Assembly: GCA_016284885.1 (NCBI GenBank)
Contig: JAEEPQ010000004.1
Location: 1 to 57,100, forward strand
Source: Desulfovibrio sp.
Lineage (GTDB): Bacteria; Desulfobacterota; Desulfovibrionia; Desulfovibrionales; Desulfovibrionaceae
DNA length: 57,100 nt
Direction: 5' to 3'
Numbering within the stretch: the first letter of the stretch is position 1; the number at the start of each line of letters is the position of its first letter. Made by a program: the position numbers and the translations under genes. Below are positions 1-9,655 of the stretch, piece by piece. The notes beneath the pieces were generated by a model. The model worked only from the letters and a program-made list of their open reading frames with translations. It did not search any database and was not told the DNA's origin.

Positions 1-2
1 CC

Positions 3-341
3 GGCGGCAACCGCGGCGGCGGAGGCGGCGAAGGCTCAGGTCCCGGCGGCGGCGGCCTACACTCGGTCTACATAGGCCAGGTCATGCTCGCCGTGCGCCC
101 CAACTGGGGATATGCCTCGGCCAGCCGGCGCAACCTCCAGTGCACCGTGCACATCACCGTGTCCAAGCAGGGCGAGGTCAAGACCACGCAGGTCGTGCAG
201 TCTTCCGGCAACGCCCAGTACGACGCTTCCTGCATCAACGCCATCATGCGCACCAGCAAGGCGGGAGACTTCCCGCCTCCGCCAACGCCCATGTACGAGG
301 AGCTGGACATCGTCTTCACCTTAAGCGATCTACGGGGCTAA
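3..341 (+). CDS. TonB/TolA C-terminal domain protein, 5' end outside window, Gly-rich linker
   Basis: Frame 3 is open from the window edge (GGNRGGGGGEGSGPGGGG...) into RRNLQCTVHITVSKQGEVKTTQVVQSSGNAQYDASCINAI, typical of TonB/TolA C-terminal domains. Confidence 0.75.
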   Translation, partial: GGNRGGGGGEGSGPGGGGLHSVYIGQVMLAVRPNWGYASASRRNLQCTVHITVSKQGEVKTTQVVQSSGNAQYDASCINAIMRTSKAGDFPPPPTPMYEELDIVFTLSDLRG

Positions 342-638
342 CGCGGGATTGGCCACAGGGCGTCCTGCGACCTGATCCAGCCGTATCCACCGGAAACGGC
401 CTCCATCACGGGGGATGCGCCGTCTTCCGTCGCATGGACATTCTCTCCGCTTTCCGGCAGGCTGGGCGCGACTGACGGCGCCGGCATGGCCGAGTCCGCT
501 TCGTCCGTGCTTGCACCCCGCCTTCACGTCCCGCCTTCACGTTTCGAGGGTGCGGGGGGATCCTGCGCCACGGTCGCCTGACGCTCTCGCTTGTCCCGCC
601 ACCGAGAGGCCGGGCTTCCTATTCCATCGGGGGATGCC

Positions 639-2195
639 ATGTCCACAGGTCTTCATTTTGGTGCGCTTCCTGCGCTTCTGCTTGCCGTCCTGCTCGCGGA
701 CGCGCCTTCGCCCGTGCTGGCCGCAGGGGTCGTCACAGGCGGCACAGCCGACGACGGCTATGTTGCCAGCGCATTCGAGAAGCTTGGGCGGCACTGGAGT
801 CCGCCGCCTGGCCTGCACGGCGACTTCAAGGTCCAGGTGGAAGTGCTCGTCGACGGGCACGGCGACATTGCCGGCTGCAAAACGAGACAGTCCTCCGGCA
901 TGGACGCCTTTGACGCAGCCGCCTGCGGCGCGGTGGAGCAGGCTGGCAACCTGGGCGTGCCTCCCGGGGGCAAGCCCTTGACGCTGTACTGCACCTTCCA
1001 GTCGCAGCGCGAGCGGGAACGCCGTCCCGATCCCGACGAGGAGCTGCAGAAGGACATCCGGGCCCGCATGGAGGCGCAGAACCGCTTCAGCACCCAGCGG
1101 GCCGGCTGGGCTGAGGAAGACGCCCGGTACAAGGCCGAAAAGGCTGCCCGAGCACAGGGGCAGACCTTTGAGGGCTATGACTTCGTGCCAGGCCAGAACC
1201 TTCCCGGTGCCAGGGAGATACTGGATCGGCCCGTACGCGTGCAGCCAGGCCCCCAGCATCCAGCAGCAGGTGCCGGCAGGAGCGATTCGGCCACAGACGC
1301 TACGGCCGCGAGGCCAGCACCCGGCGCGGCCGCAGGTTCGCCAGCCTCCCGCGCTGGAGAGGACTCGTCCCTGCCGGAAGACGAAGCTGATCTTGCGGTT
1401 GCGCCCGGCAGGCATCCTTCGCAGGAAAAGCCTGAAGACGCCAAGGAGGTGACGCCACAGGCACAAGGGGCGAAGGCAGCGCCTGCTCCTGTCCGAATGG
1501 TGACGCTTGGCGACATCTCTGCCGGCATCGCCGTGCGGCGCAAGGCCTCGACTGGCGCTCCGGTGCAAGCTCCCGCCCGTTCCGCCGTGCCGTCTGGATC
1601 TGCCGCCGGCGGGAAGGCTCCAAAGAAGAGCGCTGGGGGGCCGGCAGGAAAGGCCAAGGGGCGCCCTGCGGCTCAGGAGAAGGCACAGGCGTCTGGCGCT
1701 CCGTCGGACACGCCGGGTGCCGCGGACACCATGCCCGTCGTGCGCCAAGACGCGTCAGACGGCCCAGCTTCGCCGGAGAGGAAGGAGGCGGAAGCTTTGT
1801 CTGCACCGCGTTCGGCACGCCAGCCCCGTGCGGTCCAGAGCCAGCCTGGCAAGGCGTCCTTTCCTTCGCCGGCGCGCCAGCCCTCCAAGGTGGCGCCAGA
1901 CGGAGACGCTTCGAAGACGCCCTCCGCGCAGGCTTCCTCCCAGCCTGTGCCTGCTGACGCCGCGGCAGGTCCTCTTGGCGGCATGCAGGAAGCCACGAGG
2001 CCTGTGCCGGCCACGGCAGGGACAGCGTCAGTTCCGGGCGGCAGGACAGCCACCCCGCAAGAGGCCGGCGTCACGCCAGTCAAGCCTGCCACGCCGTCCA
2101 GGCCGTCTGCGGACGGTCCCGCTCCGTCCTCGCCATCGGGCGAGGTGCGGGGGGCTGTGGTGTACCCGCCGGAGTACAGCAGTGAGACGAAGTAG
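639..2195 (+). CDS. Secreted TonB-like-domain protein with long Pro/Ala/Ser-rich C-terminal tail
   Basis: ORF 591..2195; internal ATG at 639 gives a signal peptide (MSTGLHFGALPALLLAVLLADAPSPVLA), then a TonB-like domain (FKVQVEVLVDGHGDIAGCKTRQSSGMDAFDAAACGAV), then a low-complexity tail. Confidence 0.65.
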   Translation: MSTGLHFGALPALLLAVLLADAPSPVLAAGVVTGGTADDGYVASAFEKLGRHWSPPPGLHGDFKVQVEVLVDGHGDIAGCKTRQSSGMDAFDAAACGAVEQAGNLGVPPGGKPLTLYCTFQSQRERERRPDPDEELQKDIRARMEAQNRFSTQRAGWAEEDARYKAEKAARAQGQTFEGYDFVPGQNLPGAREILDRPVRVQPGPQHPAAGAGRSDSATDATAARPAPGAAAGSPASRAGEDSSLPEDEADLAVAPGRHPSQEKPEDAKEVTPQAQGAKAAPAPVRMVTLGDISAGIAVRRKASTGAPVQAPARSAVPSGSAAGGKAPKKSAGGPAGKAKGRPAAQEKAQASGAPSDTPGAADTMPVVRQDASDGPASPERKEAEALSAPRSARQPRAVQSQPGKASFPSPARQPSKVAPDGDASKTPSAQASSQPVPADAAAGPLGGMQEATRPVPATAGTASVPGGRTATPQEAGVTPVKPATPSRPSADGPAPSSPSGEVRGAVVYPPEYSSETK

Positions 2196-2549
2196 CCCGC
2201 GTGCAGGCGCCTGTCCGCTGAGGCCACCTGCCGCTGAGCGGTCCGCCAGCCCGCGCACCGTCCGGGGAGCAGCTCCTGCGGAGGCCACGGCCGTGGCGGG
2301 GGAGCGCCGACCCGGGATGCCTCCGTCCATCCCGCCACGCCACGGGGGCCGAGGGCGTCCTTGCGATGCATCTGCTCTGGCAGGCCGGCTAGTGCGCCTT
2401 GCATTCCTCTCTGCGTTCAGTTAAAGCTTGACTTTAAGTTGCAACGCCATGCGGCGCCTGCGCCGGCAGGCTCCCCCCGCCCCCCGAAGCTCCGGCCTGG
2501 CGGCCCCTCGCCCTTGAGGGCCATTCCGCACCACCTGAAGGATGTCCAC

Positions 2550-3842
2550 ATGAACAAGCCCCAGAGCGCGTCCGACGCGAAGACGCCTGAACAGCCCACG
2601 GAAACGACGAACTTCACCAAGGCCCGTGCCAAGCTCTCCTTCGACAGGATGATCGAGCACGGCGCCAAGATGGGCATGCCGAACCCCCTCTTCCACTGCG
2701 CCGACCGCGCCGCCAAGGCGACCATACACATCGACGGCAAAGACTACATCAATTTCTCCACCTACGACTACCTCGACATCAACGGGCATCCGGAGATAAC
2801 CGAGGCCGTCACGGCAACGGCCAAGGTCTACGGCACCTCGGCCGGCGCCAGCCGTCTGGTCGGCGGCGAGCGCGTCCCGCACCGCGAGCTCGAGCAGGCC
2901 CTGTGCGACTTCCTCGGCACCGAGGACTGCATCGCCTACGTGTCCGGCCACGCCACCAACGTGACCACCCTGGGCTTCCTCTTTGGCCCCCGCGACCTCA
3001 TCCTGCACGACAACCTCGCCCACAACTCCCTCGCCCAAGGCGCCCGCCTCTCGGGCGCAACCCGCTTCTCCTACCAGCACAACAGCTGCGAAGACCTCGA
3101 GCGCCTGCTCAAGACCAAGCGCGCGGAGCACAAGAACTGCGTCATCGTCACCGAAGGCCTCTTCAGCATGGACGGCAACATCCCGGACATCCCCCGTCTC
3201 ATCGAACTGAAGAAGCAGTACAACTGCATGCTCATGGTGGACGAGGCCCACTCCCTCGGCGTGCTCGGCGAGCACGGCCGCGGCGTTGCCGAATACTTCA
3301 ACGTCGATCCTAGCGACGTGGATCTCTGGATGAGCACGCTCTCCAAGACCCTCTGCGGCTGCGGCGGCTACATCGCGGGCCGCAGGGACGTGGTCCAGTT
3401 CCTCAAGTACGGCGCCCCCGGCTTCGTCTTCAGCGTCGGCATGCCGCCCGTCATCGCAGCTGCCTGCACCACAGCCCTCAAGATCCTGCGCCGCGAGCCC
3501 GAGCGCGTGAAGCGGGTGCAGCACATCTCCCGCTACTTCCTCGAGTACGCCCAGAGCAAGGGGCTCAACACAGGCGAGGCCCAGGGCTACGCCATCGTCC
3601 CCATCATCACGGGCGAATCCTTCTTCACGGGCTTTCTCTCCGCCCGCCTCTTCCAGCGCGGCATCTACGTCATGCCCATCTCCTTCCCTGCCGTGAAGGA
3701 GGGCGAAGGACGCCTGCGCTTCTTCCTCTCTGCCGCCCAGACCGAGGAGAACGTGCGCAAGACCATCGATGCCGTGATCGAAGAGATGCCGGAAGCCCAG
3801 AAGATGGTGGACCGCTACCGCGCCGAACACCCCGAGGGATAG
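2550..3842 (+). CDS. Alpha-oxoamine synthase family PLP-dependent aminotransferase (serine palmitoyltransferase/KBL/BioF-like)
   Basis: ATG at 2550 inside ORF 2361..3842; YINFSTYDYL, YGTSAGASRLVGGERVPHRELE, VDEAHSLGVLGEHGRG, TLSKTLCGCGGYIAG motifs. Confidence 0.88.
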   Translation: MNKPQSASDAKTPEQPTETTNFTKARAKLSFDRMIEHGAKMGMPNPLFHCADRAAKATIHIDGKDYINFSTYDYLDINGHPEITEAVTATAKVYGTSAGASRLVGGERVPHRELEQALCDFLGTEDCIAYVSGHATNVTTLGFLFGPRDLILHDNLAHNSLAQGARLSGATRFSYQHNSCEDLERLLKTKRAEHKNCVIVTEGLFSMDGNIPDIPRLIELKKQYNCMLMVDEAHSLGVLGEHGRGVAEYFNVDPSDVDLWMSTLSKTLCGCGGYIAGRRDVVQFLKYGAPGFVFSVGMPPVIAAACTTALKILRREPERVKRVQHISRYFLEYAQSKGLNTGEAQGYAIVPIITGESFFTGFLSARLFQRGIYVMPISFPAVKEGEGRLRFFLSAAQTEENVRKTIDAVIEEMPEAQKMVDRYRAEHPEG

Positions 3843-3861
3843 TTCGGGACACTTCCCTGCC

Positions 3862-5193
3862 ATGCCCGACACGCCGCACACGGACGCAGCGCCCGTCCCC
3901 GAACCCGCCGCTGAACCCAGCAGGGCGCCCTTTCCCGGCACATGCGCCTATGTCCTCCTGTGGTTTCCGCTCTCCTCGGAGACATTCATCTTCCGCGAGG
4001 TGCGGGAACTGCAGGCCAGGGGCATGCCCATCGACGTCTTCAGCCTCTACGCTGAAAAACGCGCCGGCCAGTCGCAGGAGATGCGCGGCTATCCCGGCAA
4101 GGTCGTCCGCCTTGGCGCCAGGGCCACGTGGACGCTCTTCACAACCTTTCTGCGCCATATCAGAAAGCACCCCCGCCTCGTCTGGCAGCTGACGCGCGAG
4201 GTGCTCTTCCGGCGCCTGCGCAATCTCGAGGCCCTGGGCGAGAACTCCTGGGCCTTCTTTGCCGGCTTCTGGATAGGCGACCGCGCAAGCGAAGCCGGCA
4301 TCACCCTCTTCCACGCCCCCTGGGCCAACGGGCCGGCCACGGCCGCCTGGGTGGCCTCGAGGGTGTCCGGCATCCCCTTCTCCTTTTCGGGACGCGCCGG
4401 CGACATCTACCCCCAGGACGGCTTGCTGCCGGAAAAAATCCGCGACGCGAGCTTTGTCCGCACCAACAACCAGGCGGACGTTGCCTGGCTGGAGCACCAT
4501 GCGCCGGCAGGCTTCGAGGGCAAGGTGCGGCTTGTCTACAACAGCCTCACGCTGAAGACCGAAGCCGACTGCGCCTGCCCCTGCCAGCCGCCCTACAGGG
4601 TGCTGGCCGTCGGGCGCCTCTGCCGCACCAAGGGCTTCCCCTATCTGCTCACCGCCATGGCCCGCCTGCGGCGGGAACGCTTTCCCGTGCGCCTGACCCT
4701 CGTGGGCGACGGCGTCTGGAAGCGGCGCATCCAGGGCCAGATCAAGCGCCTCAGGCTCGAGGACGCCGTGGATCTGCCGGGCTTCGTGCCGCACGACCGC
4801 ATTGCCGAGTACATGCGAAGCCACGACATGCTCGTCATGCCGAGCGTGGTCCACAGCAACGGCGACCGCGACGGCATACCCAACGTCATCATGGAAGCCC
4901 TTTCCCACGCCATGCCCGTGGCCGCCTCCAACGTCTGCGGCATAGCCGAGGTGGTGCGCGACGGCGAGACGGGCCTGCTCTTCCCCCAGCGCGACGCCAA
5001 GGCCATAGCCCACGCCATACGCTGGGTCTGCGGGCACAGAGAGGAAGCGCTGGCCATGGCCAGGCGCGGCATGGAACTCGTCAAGACCATGTTCGATGCC
5101 GAGGCCAACTCCGGCAAGCTCTACGAGCTCTACGCTGCCCACGCAGAGCTGCCCCACGGAGCGGACTCAGGTTCCGGCAGGACGGAGGGCTAG
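3862..5193 (+). CDS. Glycosyltransferase family 4
   Basis: 443 aa; RVLAVGRLCRTKGFPYLLTAMARL, GDRDGIPNVIMEALSHAMPVAASNVCGIAEVVRDGETGLLF. Confidence 0.88.
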   Translation: MPDTPHTDAAPVPEPAAEPSRAPFPGTCAYVLLWFPLSSETFIFREVRELQARGMPIDVFSLYAEKRAGQSQEMRGYPGKVVRLGARATWTLFTTFLRHIRKHPRLVWQLTREVLFRRLRNLEALGENSWAFFAGFWIGDRASEAGITLFHAPWANGPATAAWVASRVSGIPFSFSGRAGDIYPQDGLLPEKIRDASFVRTNNQADVAWLEHHAPAGFEGKVRLVYNSLTLKTEADCACPCQPPYRVLAVGRLCRTKGFPYLLTAMARLRRERFPVRLTLVGDGVWKRRIQGQIKRLRLEDAVDLPGFVPHDRIAEYMRSHDMLVMPSVVHSNGDRDGIPNVIMEALSHAMPVAASNVCGIAEVVRDGETGLLFPQRDAKAIAHAIRWVCGHREEALAMARRGMELVKTMFDAEANSGKLYELYAAHAELPHGADSGSGRTEG

Positions 5194-5196
5194 GCC

Positions 5197-6222
5197 GTGG
5201 CCAGAAGGGCAGTGCGCGTCGTCTGCTCGCTGGACGTCGAGGAGGAGGGTCTCTTCCGGGGCCGCTATCCCGTTGCCTCCCCCCAGACGGCCAACCTCGA
5301 GCACCTGCACAAGCTCAGCGGCATCATGGCCCTTGGCGCCAGGCCCACGCTCTTCTGCGCCTACACGGTCTTCGACAGCGACAGGGCCTGGCAGGCCTGC
5401 GAAGCGCTTGCCGGCGCAAGCCGTGCGAGGGCAGGCGACGAAGCAGCCTGCGAGATAGGCTGCCACCTGCACCACTGGAACACCCCGCCCTTTGCCAGCG
5501 AAGCCAGCTGCCTTGACTCCGTCCCCTCCTGCGAACTTGCGCCAGAGCTGATGCAAGCCAAGCTCCACACGCTCTTCGAGCGCGCCAGAGACCGCCTTGG
5601 GCATCGTCCCACCTCCTTCCGCATGGGTCGCTGGGACGTTCGGCAGCGCCACTGGCCACTGCTCGCCGAGGCCGGCATTCTGGCCGATGCGTCTGTCCGG
5701 CCCCTGCACGCCGAAAACGCCGGCCATACGCGGCCAAGCCACTTTCACGCGCCCCTTGGCCCCTACCGCATTGCCGCAGGCGGCAAGACCATCGTCGAAT
5801 TTCCCCTCACCTGCGCCCCGCTTTTCCCGGGGCTTCCCTGGCTAGCCACGCGGGGTCCCAGAGCGCTCTACCATGCCTTCCACCAGTGGGGCGTGCTGGC
5901 GCTCCTGCCGGTCTATCATCCGCTCTGGGCCATGCAGGCGGCCACCCTTGCCCATCTCGCCAGCGGGGATGCCGCCATCTCCCTCACCTGGCATTCCTCA
6001 GAGATGATGCCTGGCGGCAATCCCCGGCTGCCCACCGAAGCCGCCGTCCAGGGACTGCTCGCCAAGATCCGGCGCTACCTTTCCTGGCTGACGTCAAAGT
6101 ACGACGTCGCCTTCCTGACCCTCGGCGAGTTTGCCAGACAGGCAGGCCCAGGGCTTCCTGTCGCGTTCGCGGAAGAGGATGCCGACTGGGCAACGCCCCG
6201 AACGGCCCCCAAGCCGTCGTAG
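5197..6222 (+). CDS. Polysaccharide deacetylase-like protein
   Basis: 341 aa, GTG start 3 nt after the upstream stop; CSLDVEEEG...ARPTLFCAYTVFD...EIGCHLHHWNTPPF...SFRMGRWDV pattern of polysaccharide deacetylase-type barrels. Confidence 0.65.
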   Translation: MARRAVRVVCSLDVEEEGLFRGRYPVASPQTANLEHLHKLSGIMALGARPTLFCAYTVFDSDRAWQACEALAGASRARAGDEAACEIGCHLHHWNTPPFASEASCLDSVPSCELAPELMQAKLHTLFERARDRLGHRPTSFRMGRWDVRQRHWPLLAEAGILADASVRPLHAENAGHTRPSHFHAPLGPYRIAAGGKTIVEFPLTCAPLFPGLPWLATRGPRALYHAFHQWGVLALLPVYHPLWAMQAATLAHLASGDAAISLTWHSSEMMPGGNPRLPTEAAVQGLLAKIRRYLSWLTSKYDVAFLTLGEFARQAGPGLPVAFAEEDADWATPRTAPKPS

Positions 6223-6295
6223 GCAAAAGGGTCCGCCCCCCGTTCCGCCCGCATTTCGCCAAGGCCCGCACGCTTCCCCTTTCAAGGTTTCAGCC

Positions 6296-7633
6296 ATGCA
6301 CGAACAGGAACCCACGCTCGCTTTCGACAGCAGCGCTCCGCTGCCGGAGGGGCTTCCGCACGTCGGATGCATCCTGCTCTGGTACCCCCTCTTCACCCAG
6401 CCCTTCATCTTCCGCGACGTGGAGGCCCTGAAGCGCCGTCTGCCCGTGACCGTGTTCTCGCTCTACGGCAGGAACCTCAAGCATTGCTCCGAGGAGATGG
6501 CCGAAGCAGCCCCCTCGGTCCGCACCATGGGCATCAAGGCCCTGCCCGCCATGCTGGCCTCCTGGGCCAAGCTCTTTCTGACAAGGCCCCTTGTCGCTGC
6601 CCGGGCCTTCCGTACCTGCCTCTTCCACCGCTGGACCTCCTGGGAGACCTTCGGCGAGGACATCTGGTCCCACGTGGCAGCCGTCCATCTGGCGCCCCGC
6701 TTCGTCGAGGCCGGCATCGACGTCATCTACGCGCCCTGGCCCCGCGGCACGGCCACGGCAGCCCGCACCATCAGCCTGCTCACCGGCATCCCCTACGCCA
6801 CCTCGGCGCGCGGGGACAATCTGAACCCGCCGGATCCCGACCTCAAGGACAAGCTCCAGCACGCCCTCTTCATCCGCGCCAACAACGCGGCCGACGCCAG
6901 GCGCATCGCCGACCTCGCCGGCCCCGAAGCAGGCGAACGCACCCGCCTCGTTTACAACAGCCTCACCCTCCATGTCGACGAGCTGGCGCCCCTCCCCTTT
7001 GCCAACCCCTGCCGCATCCTTGCCGTGGGGCGCTTCGACGTCACCAAGGGCTTCGACGTGCTCATGCAGGCCTGCGGCATCCTGAAGGCGCAGGGGCGCA
7101 GCTTCAACGTCACGCTTGCCGGCGGCGGCGGACGCGCCATGGGCCTTGGCGCCATGACGGAAACCATCCTTGGCCTGCGCAAAAGCCTCGGCCTGGAAGA
7201 CATCGTGGAGCTTCCCGGCATCGTCGGCCACGATCACCTGCCCGACATCATCAAGGCCCACGACATTTTTGCCGCCCCCTGCGTGATCCACGAGTCCGGC
7301 CGCCGGGACGGCATCCCCAACACCGTCATCGAGGCCATGAGCTTCGGCCTGCCGGTGGTGGCCACCAGGACCAACGCCCTGCCCGAGGCCGTTCACGACC
7401 GCGAGACGGGCCTGCTCGTGGAGCAGAAGGATCCCAAGGCGCTGGCCGACGCCCTGGCCTGGCTCATGGATCATCCCGAGGAAGCGCGCGCCATGGGCAA
7501 GGCCGGCGCCAGGCTTGCCAGCGACATGTTTTCGCCCAAGGCCAACGGCGACAGGCTCGCCCAGCTCTTCGTCGACGCACTGCCTGCCGGAGAGGCCACG
7601 CGCTCTGTGAGAGGTGACGCATGTGCGGAATAG
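6296..7633 (+). CDS. Glycosyltransferase family 4 (paralog of 3862..5193)
   Basis: ATG at 6296 in ORF 6131..7633; RILAVGRFDVTKGFDVLMQA, GRRDGIPNTVIEAMSFGLPVVATRTNALPEAVHDRETGLLV. Confidence 0.88.
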   Translation: MHEQEPTLAFDSSAPLPEGLPHVGCILLWYPLFTQPFIFRDVEALKRRLPVTVFSLYGRNLKHCSEEMAEAAPSVRTMGIKALPAMLASWAKLFLTRPLVAARAFRTCLFHRWTSWETFGEDIWSHVAAVHLAPRFVEAGIDVIYAPWPRGTATAARTISLLTGIPYATSARGDNLNPPDPDLKDKLQHALFIRANNAADARRIADLAGPEAGERTRLVYNSLTLHVDELAPLPFANPCRILAVGRFDVTKGFDVLMQACGILKAQGRSFNVTLAGGGGRAMGLGAMTETILGLRKSLGLEDIVELPGIVGHDHLPDIIKAHDIFAAPCVIHESGRRDGIPNTVIEAMSFGLPVVATRTNALPEAVHDRETGLLVEQKDPKALADALAWLMDHPEEARAMGKAGARLASDMFSPKANGDRLAQLFVDALPAGEATRSVRGDACAE

Positions 7634-9528
7634 CCGGCATAGCGGCCCTTGACGCCAAGACGGCGCTTTCGCCTGCAGCGAAAAGGCAGGTCAAGGCCAT
7701 GACCGACAGCATGGCCTACCGCGGACCCGACGGCGAGGGCGTGGAGCTTATGGGCAGCGTCTGCCTTGGCCACAGGCGGCTTTCCATCATCGATCTCGCC
7801 GGCGGCGCCCAGCCCATGCAGGACGCCGCAGGACAGCTTGCCATTGTCTTCAACGGCGAAATCTACAACTTCAAGGACATACGAAAGGAGCTCGAGGCCC
7901 GGGGCGCCCGCTTCCAGACCCGCTCCGACACCGAGGTCGTGCTCGAGGCCTACCGCGTCTGGGGCACGGACTGCCTTGCCCGCTTCGACGGCATGTTCGC
8001 CTTTGCCCTCTGGGACAGCCAAGCCAGGCGCCTCTTCTGCGCCCGCGACCGCTTCGGCAAGAAGCCCTTCTTCTACACCGTCCAGCAGGGGCGCTTTGTC
8101 TTCGCCTCGGAGCTTGGCTGCCTCAGGCAGATCCCGGATCTCGCCTTCACGCTCGATCCCCAGTCCCTCTCGCGCTACCTCGCCTACCAGTACGTGCCCT
8201 GCCCTGCCACCATGTTCCGGGAGGCCAGCCAGCTTCCGCCGGCCCACGCCCTGGTGCTTGAGCAAGGAAGCCTCACGGTCTTCCGCTGGTGGGACATGCC
8301 CCCGGCTGCAGACAAGGGGCCGGACGAGCATGAGGCCATGCAGACCCTGCGCAGCCTCATGCAGAAGGCCGTAGCCAGGCGCATGGTGAGCGACGTGCCG
8401 CTCGGCGTCTTCCTCTCCGGCGGCATCGACTCCTCCATCGTGGCCGGCCTCATGGCGACCCAGTCGGCCAAGCCCATCGAGACCTTCTCCATAGGCTTCA
8501 CGGAGGCGAGCTACGACGAAAGCGCCTACGCCCGCTGCGTGGCCGAGGCCTTCAAGACCCGCCACCACGAGCGCATCCTCTCGGCCGAGGCCTGCGCCGA
8601 CATCCTGCCCGAGGTGGCCGGCGCCATGGACGTCCCCATGGCCGACGCCTCCTGCGCTCCGACGTGGCTGCTCTCCAAAACCACGCGGGAACACGTCACC
8701 GTCGCCCTTGGCGGCGACGGCGCCGACGAGCTCTGGGCCGGCTACGAGCACTACATCGGCTTCGACATCGCCGAGCGCTACAACGCCCTGCCGGGCTTTT
8801 TGCGCGCCAAGTTCCTCGAGCCCCTATGCCACAGGCTTCCCGCCTCCTCCGGCTACATCAACCCGCGCCTGGCCGTCGAAACCTTTCTGCGGGCAGCCGC
8901 CCGTCCCGCCTGGCAGCGCATCCAGTCCATGCTGACCGCCTTCACGCCGGACATGCAGGCCGAAATCCTCGCCTCGCCAGACAGCGCGTTCCTCAAGGAC
9001 GAGGTCCTCTTTGCGCCCACGCATGCCAACTACAGCCACTGGCCCGACGCCAGCCCGCTGAAGCGCGCCTTCCATGTCTACGCGCGCGAGTTCCTCCTGG
9101 ACGACATCCTCGTCAAGGTGGACCGCTGCTCCATGCTCAACTCGCTCGAGGTGCGCGCCCCCTTCCTGGACCGCGACGTCGTGGACTTCGTCTGCCGGCT
9201 GCCGGTGCGCTGCAAGCTGAAAGGCCTCAAGCGCAAGCACCTGCTCAAGAAAGCCTTCGCCAGCCTGCTGCCGGAGATGATCCTCAAGCGCAACAAGCGC
9301 GGCTTCCAGATCCCCGTGGCCCAGTGGCTGAGGGGCCGCTTGCGCCCGCTCATGGAAGACCTGCTGGGCCGCGACGCCCTGCTCGCCGACGGCTTCTTCA
9401 ATCCTTCCGCCGTGCGCCGGCTCATGGACGACCACGTCTCGGGCAGGAAGGACCTGCGCGTGCCCCTCTGGACGCTCATGGTCTTCCAGCTCTGGCGGCG
9501 CGCCAAGGGCGGAAGCGTCTCCTGCTAA
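7621..9528 (+). CDS. asnB: Asparagine synthase (glutamine-hydrolysing)-type amidotransferase
   Basis: 635 aa; N-terminal MCGIAGI, MAYRGPDGEGVE, FNGEIYNF; synthetase SGGIDSSIVAGLMA; start overlaps the upstream GT gene by 13 nt. Confidence 0.92.
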   Translation: MCGIAGIAALDAKTALSPAAKRQVKAMTDSMAYRGPDGEGVELMGSVCLGHRRLSIIDLAGGAQPMQDAAGQLAIVFNGEIYNFKDIRKELEARGARFQTRSDTEVVLEAYRVWGTDCLARFDGMFAFALWDSQARRLFCARDRFGKKPFFYTVQQGRFVFASELGCLRQIPDLAFTLDPQSLSRYLAYQYVPCPATMFREASQLPPAHALVLEQGSLTVFRWWDMPPAADKGPDEHEAMQTLRSLMQKAVARRMVSDVPLGVFLSGGIDSSIVAGLMATQSAKPIETFSIGFTEASYDESAYARCVAEAFKTRHHERILSAEACADILPEVAGAMDVPMADASCAPTWLLSKTTREHVTVALGGDGADELWAGYEHYIGFDIAERYNALPGFLRAKFLEPLCHRLPASSGYINPRLAVETFLRAAARPAWQRIQSMLTAFTPDMQAEILASPDSAFLKDEVLFAPTHANYSHWPDASPLKRAFHVYAREFLLDDILVKVDRCSMLNSLEVRAPFLDRDVVDFVCRLPVRCKLKGLKRKHLLKKAFASLLPEMILKRNKRGFQIPVAQWLRGRLRPLMEDLLGRDALLADGFFNPSAVRRLMDDHVSGRKDLRVPLWTLMVFQLWRRAKGGSVSC

Positions 9529-9655
9529 GCAGGCCTCCAAGCTGGCAGCCATAAGCCGCTTCCCTCTTGCGGGAAGGGCTCTTATATTGACGCCATAGGC
9601 GCCCCGCGATCCCCGCGTCCTGCCTCAAGCCCTTCACGGCACATAAGGAGCCCCC

